Below are positions 1-8,416 of a stretch of 64,000 nt of DNA, piece after piece. A model generated the notes under the pieces. The model saw nothing but the letters and a program-made list of their open reading frames with translations. It had not been told where the DNA came from and ran no database searches. The position numbers and the translations under genes are program-made. Positions within the stretch are counted from its first letter, which is position 1. Each line of letters opens with the position of its first letter. This stretch comes from Moorella humiferrea (GTDB taxonomy: Bacteria > Bacillota > DSM-521 > Neomoorellales > Neomoorellaceae): NCBI RefSeq assembly GCF_039233145.1, contig NZ_CP136419.1, positions 1,896,001-1,960,000 on the forward strand, written 5' to 3'.

Positions 1-532
1 GGCCACTCAGGCGATGGCCTGCAGGAACGATTAGTACAATCTCATCTTCAACCAGGCGGCTGTATGTCAAATTCCGACCGCGTCCACCGGCCCCAACTAA
101 CCCCAAGTCTATCTCTCCGCTCTGCAGGCGCCGTATCACCTCTTGCGAATCGGCGATCTCCACAACCACCTCCACCTGGGGATACTCCTGCCGGAAATTG
201 CCGATAAGCCGAGGGAGGATATACTGGCCCGGAATGGTGCTGGCACCGAGGAGCAGGCGCCCCTTTACCAGCCGCGTAAGTTCCGCCAGCTCCCGCCGGC
301 TCTGTTCCAGGTGGCGCAAAATGGCCTTGGCATGCCGAAAACAGATCCTGCCGGCGGCCGTAAGACGCACCTCACGCCCCCTGCGTTCGAGAAGGCGCAC
401 GCCGTAGAAATCTTCAAGGGCCTGCAGCTGTTTGCTTACCGCCGGCTGGGTCAGGTGAAGTTCTTCCGCCGCCGCGGAAAGGGTGCCCTTTTCAACGGTA
501 GTGATAAAGGTTAGCCATAAATTCAGGTTCAT
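1..532 (-). CDS. LysR family transcriptional regulator (partial, 3' end outside window)
   Basis: The reverse strand from an ATG at 532 reads an open frame to the left edge, so only about 177 N-terminal residues are seen. The first 60 residues form a LysR winged HTH with the usual core (SAAAEELHLTQPAVSKQLQ, then an ALEDFYGVRLLERRG-like wing). After residue 90 the LysR substrate-binding fold begins (GRLLLGASTIPGQYILPRLI). It is divergent from ldh with 67 bp between the starts, so it may control that gene or itself. The HTH resembles CysL/CbbR-like members, including those annotated near selenium genes; the effector is unknown. A GTGGGG run precedes the start. Confidence 0.85.
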   Translation of the reverse strand, partial: MNLNLWLTFITTVEKGTLSAAAEELHLTQPAVSKQLQALEDFYGVRLLERRGREVRLTAAGRICFRHAKAILRHLEQSRRELAELTRLVKGRLLLGASTIPGQYILPRLIGNFRQEYPQVEVVVEIADSQEVIRRLQSGEIDLGLVGAGGRGRNLTYSRLVEDEIVLIVPAGHRLSG

Positions 533-599
533 CCCCACGAACCCCGCTCGTCGTATAACTAATTTGCTAAAAGTAGATTATAGGGATGGAGGTGATATA

Positions 600-1553
600 A
601 TGCCCCCAGAGTTTCCGGCAAAGGTCGCCATCGTCGGTGCCGGATACGTCGGCGCCAGTACGGCATTTGCCCTCCTCTTCACTCCCCTGGTTAAAGAAAT
701 AGTGCTCGTAGACATTAACCATGCCCGGGCCGAAGGGGAAGCCATGGACCTTGCCCATGCAGCCACTTTGATCCGCCCCGTAAAAATTTATGCCGGGCAT
801 GCCTCCGACTGTGCCGGTGCCCGCATCGTTATCTTTACGGCCGGCGCCAATCAGCGTCCGGGAGAAACACGCCTTGAGCTGGTGCACCGTAACGCGGCCA
901 TTGTAAAGGAAGCCCTGCCTCCTCTTTTGCCATACTGCCCCGACGCCTTAATCCTCATGGTTGCCAATCCCGTCGACGTATTAACCTATGTAGCCTGGAA
1001 ACTTTCCGGACTGCCGGAAAATAAGGTTTTAGGTTCAGGTACCGTTCTGGACAGCGCCCGTTTCCGCCACCTATTAAGCAGGCACCTTCACGTCGACCCG
1101 CGCAACATCCACGCCTATGTTATCGGTGAACACGGTGATACCGAAGTCCCCGTCTGGAGTCTGGCCAATGTTGCCGGCATCGACCTGGCAGATTTCTACC
1201 TCCTGGACGGTACAACGGAAGAAAACGCCCTGCGGGAGGAGATGAGCCGCCGCGTGCGCGAAGCCGCCTACGCCATCATTGAACGCAAAGGTGCTACCGC
1301 CTACGGCGTGGCCCTGGCTTTAAGCCGGATCACCGAAAGCATTATTAGAGACGAGAAGGCCGTCCTTACGGTTTCCAGCGTAATCCGCAACCTTTACGGT
1401 ATCGAAGGCGAAGTGGCCTTAAGCCTTCCCTGCATCGTGGGCAGCAGCGGTCGGGAAAAGATCCTGGCCATTCCCCTCGGCAGCGAAGAGCTTGCCGCCC
1501 TGCAGCATTCGGCAGTCACCCTTCAGGAGACTATCGCTGGATTGAACCTTTAG
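600..1553 (+). CDS. ldh: L-lactate dehydrogenase
   Basis: Interconverts pyruvate and lactate with NAD(H) in the cytoplasm. The 317-residue protein has the Rossmann motif GAGYVGAS near its N-terminus, then TAGANQRPGETR, whose Gln points to lactate rather than malate dehydrogenase. The catalytic pair is visible as VLDSARF (Asp/Arg) and the His in VIGEHGDTEVPVWS. An ATG at 600 follows a near-perfect GGAGGTGAT site; the frame is open upstream to 483 but that extension has no ribosome site and lacks homology. It is divergent from a LysR gene. A malate dehydrogenase annotation is the main alternative and is disfavoured by the Gln. Confidence 0.93.
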   Translation: MPPEFPAKVAIVGAGYVGASTAFALLFTPLVKEIVLVDINHARAEGEAMDLAHAATLIRPVKIYAGHASDCAGARIVIFTAGANQRPGETRLELVHRNAAIVKEALPPLLPYCPDALILMVANPVDVLTYVAWKLSGLPENKVLGSGTVLDSARFRHLLSRHLHVDPRNIHAYVIGEHGDTEVPVWSLANVAGIDLADFYLLDGTTEENALREEMSRRVREAAYAIIERKGATAYGVALALSRITESIIRDEKAVLTVSSVIRNLYGIEGEVALSLPCIVGSSGREKILAIPLGSEELAALQHSAVTLQETIAGLNL

Positions 1554-2312
1554 CTAATGGCTTCGTTTATAAAGCTGAATAAAATTTAAGATAAAACGCA
1601 GTTCTTCCTCGGTACAGTTGCATACCAGACGTAACACCGCCTGTACCTGGGGCTCCGTGAGCAACCGCCGTACGGCAGGGCACATTTGGTTCAATATCTC
1701 ATCCACTCCGGCATCGTCGGCTATAAAATAGCAGGGGGAAATATTTAAGACTTCACCTATTTTTTCCAGGGTTTTTAAGGAAGGTTGAACTTTCCCCTGC
1801 TCGATTTGGCCGATAAGGCCGGCGGAAACACCGGCGGCCCGGGCAAGCTCCGCCTGGGTGAAACCCTGCTCCTCCCGGGCCTGACGTAATTTTTGCCCCA
1901 GGGAACCAGGGGTCCCGAGGATGGTGCTGAGGGGTACCTGGAGGACGGCGGTAATTTTTTTTAAAGTATCCACCGCAGGGTACACGTTACCCCGTTCAAT
2001 CTCGCTGAGGTACGACGGCGAAATCCCCGCTTCTTCGGCCAGGGCGGTCAGGCTTTTTCCTTTTTCTTCCCGTAAAAGCCGAATCCTTTCTCCCAGCCCC
2101 ATTCCCCGCTCTTGACCTGCGTCAATAAGCTGTTCCCTTGGATAATTCAGGGCTTTGGCTATTTTGTCAAGGGTTTTTAGGGAAGGCTTCTTCGCGCCCC
2201 GCTCGATTTCGCTCAAATATGAAACTGAAATCGAAGCCTTTTTTGCCAGATCATGGAGGGAATAACCCCGCTCTTCCCTAAGTTCCCTGATGCGTGTACC
2301 CATAACGCGCAT
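1554..2312 (-). CDS. XRE-family regulator with three tandem HTH domains
   Basis: A 252-residue DNA-binding protein containing three consecutive Cro/CI-type HTH domains at about residues 4-63, 72-131 and 137-200. Domains 1 and 2 share the recognition-helix text SYLSEIERG; domain 3 has AGLIGQIEQGKVQPSLKTLEKI. The last 50 residues (around LLTEPQVQAVLRLVCNC) are helical and may dimerise or sense a signal. The start at 2312 follows AGGAGAG; a second in-frame ATG lies at 2303. It is convergent with ldh, whose stop abuts its stop. Palindromes at its promoter suggest autoregulation. Targets are unknown. Confidence 0.9.
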   Translation of the reverse strand: MRVMGTRIRELREERGYSLHDLAKKASISVSYLSEIERGAKKPSLKTLDKIAKALNYPREQLIDAGQERGMGLGERIRLLREEKGKSLTALAEEAGISPSYLSEIERGNVYPAVDTLKKITAVLQVPLSTILGTPGSLGQKLRQAREEQGFTQAELARAAGVSAGLIGQIEQGKVQPSLKTLEKIGEVLNISPCYFIADDAGVDEILNQMCPAVRRLLTEPQVQAVLRLVCNCTEEELRFILNFIQLYKRSH

Positions 2313-2327
2313 GTTTTCGCTCTCCTG

Positions 2328-2395
2328 GTATAATATTAGTGTTATACTTATAGTATTTTCGAATTAAGTATAAATAAAACCTCTACCCGTGTCAA
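2328..2395 (-). promoter_or_regulatory. Promoter and palindromic operator of the triple-HTH gene
   Basis: On the reverse strand TTGACA (2395-2390) and TATACT (2372-2367) are separated by 17 bp. Just downstream of the -10 lie two inverted repeats: ATACT-TAT-AGTAT at 2344-2356 and GTATAA/TTATAC arms at 2328-2333 and 2342-2347. Their position over the expected transcription start fits repression by the downstream HTH protein; that role is inference. Confidence 0.7.
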
Positions 2396-2477
2396 GTTTC
2401 ACATTTTCTTCATATTTTGGTCATAATTTTATCACTGTCGGCGGATAGAATAAAAAGCGAGAGGAGGTGGTTAGAGG

Positions 2478-2873
2478 ATGAAAAAAATAGCACTCATCCT
2501 CGCCGTAGTGTTAACCCTCGGGGTGCTGACGCCGGTAGCCTTCGCCGCAGTAAGCGACCAGCAAAAGGCCGAAATTGAATCCCTGTACCAGCAGATTATA
2601 GCGCTGCGCCAGCAAATAATCGACAAATATGTAGAAAGCGGTCAGCTGACTAAGGAACAGGGCGACCTGATAAAGCAGCGCATTCAGGCGATGGAAGAAT
2701 ACCGGGCGCAAAACGGCTTCGTTCCCGGCCCCGGTTTCTGCGGTAACGGCTACGGTATGATGGGCGGCTGGGGCCGCGGTTTCCGCGGCGGTTTCGGCAA
2801 CGCTCCCAATCAAGGCAACCAGAATTCCGCCTTCTTCGGCCCCGGCATGATGCGCGGCTATACCGGCCTCTAA
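2478..2873 (+). CDS. DUF2680 (YckD-like) secreted protein
   Basis: A 131-residue exported protein of unknown function. A signal peptide covers roughly residues 1-23 (hydrophobic core LILAVVLTLGVLTPVAFA). It is followed by a short helical DUF2680 segment (QKAEIESLYQQIIALRQQII, then EQGDLIKQRI) and a Gly/Met/Phe-rich low-complexity tail. The start follows GAGGAGGTGG. The gene stands alone and ends at a strong bidirectional hairpin. The family resembles small envelope proteins with metal or stress links, but nothing here shows the ligand. Confidence 0.85.
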   Translation: MKKIALILAVVLTLGVLTPVAFAAVSDQQKAEIESLYQQIIALRQQIIDKYVESGQLTKEQGDLIKQRIQAMEEYRAQNGFVPGPGFCGNGYGMMGGWGRGFRGGFGNAPNQGNQNSAFFGPGMMRGYTGL

Positions 2874-2878
2874 GCTCT

Positions 2879-2915
2879 AATGGGAAAAGCCCCGCTCAGC
2901 GGGGCTTTTCCCATT
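2879..2915. terminator. Bidirectional intrinsic terminator
   Basis: Perfect 17-bp inverted repeat with a 3-nt loop, A-rich on the left and T-rich on the right, between the convergent DUF2680 and ResA-like genes. Confidence 0.92.
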
Positions 2916-3422
2916 TTAAAGCAAGTCTTTAACGAGATTGTCGAGTTCCCCCGGCGCCAGGGGACCCTGTTTTACCCGCCGTATCTGACCCTGGCGGTCG
3001 ATAATAAAAGTGGTGGGGATGCCGCCTACACCATAGCTTCCTGCCACCCGGCTGCCCGCATCCAAAAGCACCATGTAATTATGACGCTTCTCACCGAGAA
3101 ATCTGCGGATACTATCTTCGGTTTCCCGCTGCATAATGTTTACGGCCAGGACCTTAACTCCCCTGGGAGCCAGCCTGGCAGCCGCGGCGTCGAGTTCTTC
3201 CATTTCGGCAACACAGTAAGGGCACCAGGTCGCCCAAAAATTCAAAACAACTACCTGGCCCTTTAAACCTGCCAGGTTCACCTCGCCGCCGTCTAGAACA
3301 GGCAGGGAGAAGTCGGGAGCCGTCACCTTGCTACCCCGCAGTGTCGGTAAAATAAAAGAAGCAATTAAAACGACGGCCATGATAACAACAATGACAACTG
3401 GAGCCTTTAAGCTTTTAACCAT
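2916..3422 (-). CDS. ResA/TlpA-like membrane-anchored thiol-disulfide oxidoreductase
   Basis: A 168-residue thioredoxin-fold protein tethered outside the membrane by an N-terminal helix (about residues 8-26). The redox motif WCPYC (Cys67 and Cys70) sits in NFWATWCPYC, and the cis-Pro region GVGGIPTTFIID is present. ResA/TlpA proteins reduce disulfides in apocytochromes or other exported proteins using electrons passed by CcdA. Its start overlaps the end of the ccdA gene by 8 bp, so the two are translationally coupled and probably act as one relay. No cytochrome maturation genes are adjacent, so the substrate is open. Confidence 0.92.
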   Translation of the reverse strand: MVKSLKAPVVIVVIMAVVLIASFILPTLRGSKVTAPDFSLPVLDGGEVNLAGLKGQVVVLNFWATWCPYCVAEMEELDAAAARLAPRGVKVLAVNIMQRETEDSIRRFLGEKRHNYMVLLDAGSRVAGSYGVGGIPTTFIIDRQGQIRRVKQGPLAPGELDNLVKDLL

Positions 3423-4104
3423 ATAGCAACCTCCCGTTGAAGACTAGCAGCCCCATTATCACCAGTATAATACCGCTAATAAAGGATATAATGGGTAAAT
3501 AACGAGAAGACCGCCGTAAAAGCTGTAAAACGGTTCCCATGGCCAGGGCCGTGAGGATAAAGGGTACCGCCAGACCCAGGGAATAAAAGGCCAGGAGAAC
3601 CATTCCTTTAAATAATGTAGCCTGACTGCCGGCATAAATTAAAATAGAAGCCAGAACGGGGCCGATACAAGGTGTCCATCCTGCCGCAAAGGCCATTCCC
3701 ATAAGAAAGGAGGCCAGGGCGCCGGGAGCGCGGGGTTGCAAGTGCCACTTTTTTTCACGATTAAGCAGGGAAGGACGGACAATTCCGGCCACATACAGGC
3801 CGAAAAAAATAATGAGCAGTCCGCCAATGCGGTTTAAAAGGCTACGATATTGAAGGAGCAGAAATCCCAGGCTTCCGCTGAGCATCCCCAAAACGATAAA
3901 GATCAGGGAGAAACCGAAAATAAAGAGCACCGCCCGCCCGACCAAAAAAACGCGCTTTTTTCCTTCTTCCTCGCCTCCTGCGGCCGACGCTCCCAAATAC
4001 GAAAAATAAGCCGGAAGCAGGGGGATAATACAGGGTGAAAAAAAAGAAAGGATTCCGGCAGAAAAGGCCACCGCTAGCGATATGTTATCAAGCAATTTAT
4101 GCAC
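3415..4104 (-). CDS. ccdA: CcdA-type thiol-redox membrane transporter
   Basis: A 229-residue integral membrane protein with about six hydrophobic segments. It moves reducing equivalents from cytoplasmic thioredoxin across the membrane. Both hallmark cysteines are present: Cys25 in FFSPCIIPLLPAYF and Cys146 in AAGWTPCIGP. It is the first gene of a two-gene operon with the ResA-like protein. Length and motifs match the family well. The gene starts at an ATG after GAGGTG. Confidence 0.92.
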   Translation of the reverse strand: MHKLLDNISLAVAFSAGILSFFSPCIIPLLPAYFSYLGASAAGGEEEGKKRVFLVGRAVLFIFGFSLIFIVLGMLSGSLGFLLLQYRSLLNRIGGLLIIFFGLYVAGIVRPSLLNREKKWHLQPRAPGALASFLMGMAFAAGWTPCIGPVLASILIYAGSQATLFKGMVLLAFYSLGLAVPFILTALAMGTVLQLLRRSSRYLPIISFISGIILVIMGLLVFNGRLLYG

Positions 4105-4264
4105 CTCCTCTTTAATTATACTTTTTTTATATTACGCCGTCAATATTTAAATGCCAGTATATGGAATACAGTCGAAAGTAGCGCAAAAGGGACTAAAATA
4201 TGGATAATCAATCCCCCAGACGTTTTGAAGGCTAAATTTGCCTTTGTACAGTCATTAGAGCCCA

Positions 4265-4293
4265 TTGGTACCGCAAAGTTGTAATGCTATAAT
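4265..4293 (+). promoter_or_regulatory. Sigma-70-type promoter of the glycosyltransferase gene
   Basis: TTGGTA (4265-4270), a 17-bp spacer and a perfect TATAAT (4288-4293), 40 bp before the ATG at 4333. Confidence 0.65.
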
Positions 4294-4332
4294 AAGGAGC
4301 GGCGTAAATACCCAGATTGGGGAGAGATTATA

Positions 4333-5754
4333 ATGGATTGGGAAATAATCAGCTCCGCGCAAATGCTTTATCTTTTTTCGGTATGGTTTTATCTTTTGTT
4401 TTTCGCCCTTTTCTTGCGGTATTTTTACTGGATGTGGTATTCATATCGCACCCACTGGAGCAAACGTACTAAACTCAGTATAGAAAAAGTGGCGGCGTTG
4501 GCGGCATCTAAAAATTTGGAGCTCCCATTCTTTACAATTCTCGTGCCGGCAAGAAATGAGGCCGAGGTCATAGCCAACACCATCGAACACCTTGCTTCTT
4601 TAAATTATCCCAACGATCGCTATGAAATCCTGGTTATCACCGACGAAAAAGAAGCCATGGCCAAGGCTGCCGGCGAACAGCAAGGGCCTACCACCATGGA
4701 AGTAGTTGAGGCTAAAATCCGGGAATTCACGGCCCGTGGTGACGCACCACAGTTAAAACATTGTACCGTTCCCTATGATTTCGACGGTCGTTTTCGCGGT
4801 TCCCGGAGGGGGCACAGTATCACTTCAACCAAAGGTCGAGCCCTTAATTATGGCCTGGAATTTGTAGATCCACGGACTACCATTTGCGGTTTTTATGACG
4901 CCGAAAGCCATCCGGAAGCCGACGTGCTCCTCTACATAGCCTGGTCCTGGCTTCATGACCCCCGGGAACGCATTTGGCAGGGTCCGGTCTTCCAGGTGCG
5001 CAATTTCTACCAACTGGGCTTTATAACTAAAATCGCCGCCATATATCAGGCCATCTCCCATAAAATCTATCTGCCGGTTTTAATGAAAAAGCTGCCTTTC
5101 GTAGGGGGAACTAACCTCTTTGTCGGACGACGCCTCCTGGAGGAGATCGGCGGCTACGATCACCGGGCCCTGACGGAAGACCTGGAACTGGGAGTAAGGG
5201 CGTATTTAAAAACGGGAGTTTGGGCCGAGTACTTCCCTTATTATAGCACTGAACAGACACCGGCTACCTTCTATGCCTTCTTTCGCCAGAGGCTGAGGTG
5301 GGGCAGCGGCCATCTCCAGGTATGCGATAAATTCCGTTATGCCTATCAATATTCATGGGATAAACGGGGCCCCATTTTGCACAACCTGTTCTGGAAGGGT
5401 CAGGGCGAGTGGCTTCTTTACCAGGGTGCCGTGATAGTTGCACTGCTCCTTCTCCTGCTGGGACTAAACGGCGGTCTCGATCCTTCCATCCTGCCCGTGG
5501 AGTTCAGGCGCGTCCTCCATTACCTGACCTTTGTTTACTATGCCTTTACCTTTTTGGCCTATGTGCATTTTAGCCGCCATATGACTCCGGTCGGCTGGTG
5601 GCAACAATTAATCGGCGCCATGCAACTTCTGGTTTTGCCTTTAGCCAGTTTTTTCCTGCCGCTGCCATATACCGCGGCCTCCATTATGAAGGCTTTAAAT
5701 CGCCAGCCCCAAACCTGGGTGAAAACCCCACGTACTAAGGAGGCAACCCGTTAG
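4333..5754 (+). CDS. Family 2 membrane glycosyltransferase
   Basis: A 473-residue processive-type GT2 enzyme. It has an N-terminal membrane helix (about 11-37), a cytoplasmic GT-A domain, and three C-terminal hydrophobic segments (about 361-378, 395-412, 428-450). Catalytic motifs are visible: DAES (189-192) for metal and nucleotide sugar, TED (281-283), and QRLRW (319-323). The layout resembles cellulose/hyaluronan synthase-like and poly-GlcNAc synthase-like enzymes. Donor and acceptor sugars cannot be read from the sequence. It is monocistronic, with its own promoter; ferredoxin follows 64 bp later. Confidence 0.88.
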   Translation: MDWEIISSAQMLYLFSVWFYLLFFALFLRYFYWMWYSYRTHWSKRTKLSIEKVAALAASKNLELPFFTILVPARNEAEVIANTIEHLASLNYPNDRYEILVITDEKEAMAKAAGEQQGPTTMEVVEAKIREFTARGDAPQLKHCTVPYDFDGRFRGSRRGHSITSTKGRALNYGLEFVDPRTTICGFYDAESHPEADVLLYIAWSWLHDPRERIWQGPVFQVRNFYQLGFITKIAAIYQAISHKIYLPVLMKKLPFVGGTNLFVGRRLLEEIGGYDHRALTEDLELGVRAYLKTGVWAEYFPYYSTEQTPATFYAFFRQRLRWGSGHLQVCDKFRYAYQYSWDKRGPILHNLFWKGQGEWLLYQGAVIVALLLLLLGLNGGLDPSILPVEFRRVLHYLTFVYYAFTFLAYVHFSRHMTPVGWWQQLIGAMQLLVLPLASFFLPLPYTAASIMKALNRQPQTWVKTPRTKEATR

Positions 5755-5818
5755 TATGAAATAGGGGACGGCGGCGCAAAATACCTAATACTTTGGGAAA
5801 AAGATTGGAGGGTCAAAA

Positions 5819-6007
5819 ATGAAGGTAACTGTCGATCAAGATCTATGTATAGCCTGCGGCACCTGCATTGATTTATGCCCCAGCGTTTTTGATTGGAACG
5901 ACGAGGGGCTGTCTCAGGTAATCGTCGATGAAGTGCCCGAAGATGCCGAAGACTGTGCCAGGGAATCCATTGAATCCTGTCCTACCGATGCCATCAAAGA
6001 AATTTAA
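5819..6007 (+). CDS. Single-cluster [4Fe-4S] ferredoxin
   Basis: A 62-residue electron carrier of the Thermotoga/Pyrococcus type. Cys10, Cys13, Cys16 and Cys54 are the expected cluster ligands (LCIACGTCIDLCP and ESCPTDA). Cys20 and Cys46 match the pair that forms a stabilising disulfide in the Thermotoga protein. The acidic body (EVPEDAED) is typical. The start follows TTGGAGGG. It stands alone; its redox partners are not indicated by neighbours. Confidence 0.95.
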   Translation: MKVTVDQDLCIACGTCIDLCPSVFDWNDEGLSQVIVDEVPEDAEDCARESIESCPTDAIKEI

Positions 6008-6030
6008 TTAACTACTTAATTAAATTTTTT

Positions 6031-6054
6031 AGGGGGAGCCCTTTGGCTCCCCCT
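6031..6054. terminator. Hairpin between convergent genes
   Basis: 10-bp perfect stem with loop CTTT separating the ferredoxin gene and the convergent DUF3243 gene. The T-tract is weak on both strands, so its efficiency is uncertain. Confidence 0.7.
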
Positions 6055-6057
6055 ATC

Positions 6058-6333
6058 TTAATGGACCATATCCTCCTGCCGCCGGCCGTCGCTGACCATT
6101 CTGGCGATCAAGGCCGCCAGGACCCTTCTCTCATCTTCCCCGGCAACATCCCATAGTTCCTTGATTACCCTTTGCTCCCGGCTCCCGGGGTCTATGTGTT
6201 CGGCCAGCCAATTACCTAAACGATAGGCAAGATTATTTATTGTTTTTTCACCAAGGCCCATTTTACTGCCGATATTGACCATCCTGGCTAGGGAATCCTT
6301 CCAATCCTCCCACTGCTTTTCTTGATCAGGCAT
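6058..6333 (-). CDS. DUF3243 family protein
   Basis: A 91-residue helical protein matching the DUF3243 pattern: WEDWKDSLARMV near the N-terminus, LAYRLGNWLAEHIDP in the middle and EQRVIKELWDVAGEDE before the end. Members occur widely in endospore-forming Firmicutes. No catalytic motif or membrane segment is seen. It is transcribed alone, convergent with the ferredoxin gene and divergent from the nitroreductase. The function is unknown. Confidence 0.85.
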   Translation of the reverse strand: MPDQEKQWEDWKDSLARMVNIGSKMGLGEKTINNLAYRLGNWLAEHIDPGSREQRVIKELWDVAGEDERRVLAALIARMVSDGRRQEDMVH

Positions 6334-6422
6334 GCCGTCACCTCCGGATAAAATTAAGCTTTTGGGGTTATTTTATCCCTGTATAACGCTCATTTATGCG
6401 GGCAGACATTTTAAGGCATGCC

Positions 6423-6452
6423 TTGACATTTAATGGCAAAAACAAAATAATA
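6423..6452 (+). promoter_or_regulatory. Possible promoter of the nitroreductase gene
   Basis: TTGACA at 6423-6428 with a weak AT-rich -10 (AATAAT/ATAATA) 17-18 bp downstream, about 35 bp before the gene. Confidence 0.4.
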
Positions 6453-6488
6453 ATTATTATAAAAAGGGTTAAAGGAGTTGAAGTGCAA

Positions 6489-7061
6489 ATGGATCTTTAT
6501 GCAGCCATTAAAGGGCGACGCAGCATTCGCAGGTATAAGCCGGACATGGTCCCAAAGGAAGTAATCACCCGTATTCTGGAAATGGCTACCTGGGCGCCTT
6601 CCGGCCTCAACTGGCAACAATGGGAGTTTTTAGTTATAACCGGCCCCAAAAAAGACGCCCTGGCAGCGAGCTATGGCCGCATCGTGGAATTCGGCATGCC
6701 ACCTGCCGGCCAGCGCACCCCCCAGCAGGAAGACTTTTTACGTTGGGCCAGGACTTTAGGCGGGGCTCCGGTGGCCGTTGTCGCTTTGACCCGCGCCCAC
6801 GGCCAGCCGGGTACACGCAAGATGAATCTCGAAAGCGTTGCAGCAGCCTTTACCATTTTGCTCCTGGCAGCCGCCAATGAAGGCCTGGGCACCTGCTGGA
6901 TGACGGGGCCTTTAAATAACGAGACAGAGTTGCGCAAGGTCCTGGAAATCCCCGCCGATAAAGAAATCGTCGCCGTCACGCCATTAGGTTATCCCGCCGA
7001 AAGCCCGGAACCGGCTCCGCGCAAAGCCCTGGATGAAGTCGTCACCTGGATCGGCTTCTAA
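6489..7061 (+). CDS. Nitroreductase family protein
   Basis: An FMN-binding oxidoreductase of about 190 residues. The N-terminal signature GRRSIRRYKPDMVP and the MATWAPSGLNWQQWEFLVI segment match the nitroreductase fold, and the C-terminal part GLGTCWMTGPL and AVTPLGYPAE completes the flavin site. These enzymes reduce nitro groups, quinones or flavins with NAD(P)H; the substrate here is unknown. The ATG at 6489 gives the family-like start MDLYAAIKGRRS. An in-frame GTG at 6483 sits closer to the AAGGAG site and is equally possible. The open frame extends to 6396 without homology. Confidence 0.9.
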   Translation: MDLYAAIKGRRSIRRYKPDMVPKEVITRILEMATWAPSGLNWQQWEFLVITGPKKDALAASYGRIVEFGMPPAGQRTPQQEDFLRWARTLGGAPVAVVALTRAHGQPGTRKMNLESVAAAFTILLLAAANEGLGTCWMTGPLNNETELRKVLEIPADKEIVAVTPLGYPAESPEPAPRKALDEVVTWIGF

Positions 7062-7071
7062 TTTAGCGCCG

Positions 7072-8196
7072 TTAATAAACTATCTGCAGCAGCCAATAGA
7101 TTGTCTGTTTATCCCATCCCATATCCCAGGGAACACGGGCGCGATCGGCCGTATGGCTGTTGACCAATATGTAGCCGGCGGAATCCCGCCCTACGACAAC
7201 AGATACATGGCTGATGGCGCCCCCTTCTTCATAAGCGATAATGTCTCCTTCATGGAGGGCATTGACGGCTCCCTGGGGATAAGCAGGTGAGGCTTTAGTG
7301 ACCTCATCAAAGTCGCCGCGCATAATTCTTACGGCCAGACCGCTGTTTATAAGATAGTGCACCAGGGCTTCAGCCTGGGCCCACGCCTGGCTGCCTTCAC
7401 CATTGTAGTAATTCCAGGCCCAATCCCGAGGTATGCCGCCGGCCTTCTCATCCGTTAGGACTTGGGAGGCAAAATTGGCGCAGTCGCCGCCGAGACCGGT
7501 GAAATCGCGGTAAGCCCGGTTATAGCGGCCGTCACCGGTGCCGAGGCGGACGCCGCTGTAGCGTTCGGCATACTGGACAGCCGCCTGCCGGTTGTATTTA
7601 CCGGAAGGAGCTGTAGGTATTGCCACGTTACACCTGGCAGTCCCCGGAGCAACCTCCGGTTCAAGATCGTCGGCCTCAAAGGGATCCCAGTACCAATCCT
7701 TGATGATTAACCATTGCTCGTTGCGTTTTACTAGTTCCACCCAATGAATGGTCCTCACGCCCATCTGGTTTACAGTATCTTCCCTTTCCCCTTGATGCCG
7801 GTAACTAAGGATAATATGCTGGGAAACAGAAGCCCATTGCCTGCCGTTCTCTTCGCCGGTATCAACTACAGCCAAATCCAATTTCCCGCCGGTAAGGATA
7901 ACCTGCCGCTGTTTCAGCCATTCATGGACGTATTTGATGCGACCTATTTCATGGTTTAAGGCAAAAAGCCCCGAAGTGGCGGTGGTATCGTAATAGGCTT
8001 CCAGGCCTTCATAACTGCCGCTGATAAGACCTTTGAATCTGGCGGTAAAAATCTGCTGCAGACGACCGCGGAGTTCCTTCCCTTCGCCTGAGGAAGCAAG
8101 AACGGGGACAAAAAGGTTTTGAATGGGTAGAACTGCAAAGGACGTGCCGCCCAGGGCCAAGAATAGAATTATTATCGCTTTTTTCAACCGCCGCAC
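7072..8196 (-). CDS. Exported amidase-domain (Amidase_6) protein
   Basis: A 374-residue exported protein with an N-terminal hydrophobic signal (about residues 5-22). The first half (to about 190) is a stalk-like region. The second half is an Amidase_6/CHAP-like cysteine hydrolase fold: YNRQAAVQYAERY, the presumed catalytic Cys in GGDCANFASQVL, and His in GAISHVSVVVG, followed by VNSHTADRARVPW. Such proteins may cleave amide bonds in peptidoglycan or stored peptides and are common in spore formers. It is convergent with the nitroreductase. Confidence 0.87.
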   Translation of the reverse strand: MRRLKKAIIILFLALGGTSFAVLPIQNLFVPVLASSGEGKELRGRLQQIFTARFKGLISGSYEGLEAYYDTTATSGLFALNHEIGRIKYVHEWLKQRQVILTGGKLDLAVVDTGEENGRQWASVSQHIILSYRHQGEREDTVNQMGVRTIHWVELVKRNEQWLIIKDWYWDPFEADDLEPEVAPGTARCNVAIPTAPSGKYNRQAAVQYAERYSGVRLGTGDGRYNRAYRDFTGLGGDCANFASQVLTDEKAGGIPRDWAWNYYNGEGSQAWAQAEALVHYLINSGLAVRIMRGDFDEVTKASPAYPQGAVNALHEGDIIAYEEGGAISHVSVVVGRDSAGYILVNSHTADRARVPWDMGWDKQTIYWLLQIVY

Positions 8197-8283
8197 AAGC
8201 CTTTCCCTCCAAGGGCAAAGTACATTAAATGTATATTCCAGGAGCTAAAGAAAAAACTCCCTCGGAGGACGCTGCGTCGGGCA

Positions 8284-8313
8284 ATAAAAAAACGTGGGGT
8301 TTACCCACGTTTT
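8284..8313 (-). terminator. Terminator of tRNA-Leu(GAG)
   Basis: 10-bp stem (8289-8298 with 8304-8313) followed on the reverse strand by a run of T, directly after the tRNA 3' end. Confidence 0.85.
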
Positions 8314-8316
8314 CTG

Positions 8317-8401
8317 TGGTGCGGCGAGCGGGACTTGAACCCGCACGGCTGTTGCCATACGCCCCTCAAACGTACGCGTCTGCCAGTTCCGCCATCGCCG
8401 C
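8317..8401 (-). tRNA. tRNA-Leu(GAG)
   Basis: Reverse-strand 85-nt tRNA including encoded CCA. The acceptor stem GCGGCGA pairs with TCGCCGC, the long variable arm is typical of class II tRNA-Leu, and the T-loop region reads GGGTTCAAGTCCC. The anticodon loop TTGAGGG gives anticodon GAG (codon CUC). Confidence 0.95.
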
Positions 8402-8416
8402 GTACCGGCAAAGTTA

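Noticed and set aside
143-514. 123-residue forward frame
   Set aside because: Antisense to the partial LysR gene, which has clear protein homology.
4099-4284. 61-residue forward frame between ccdA and the glycosyltransferase gene
   Set aside because: No ribosome site, no recognisable motif, starts inside the ccdA ribosome-binding region and overlaps the glycosyltransferase promoter.
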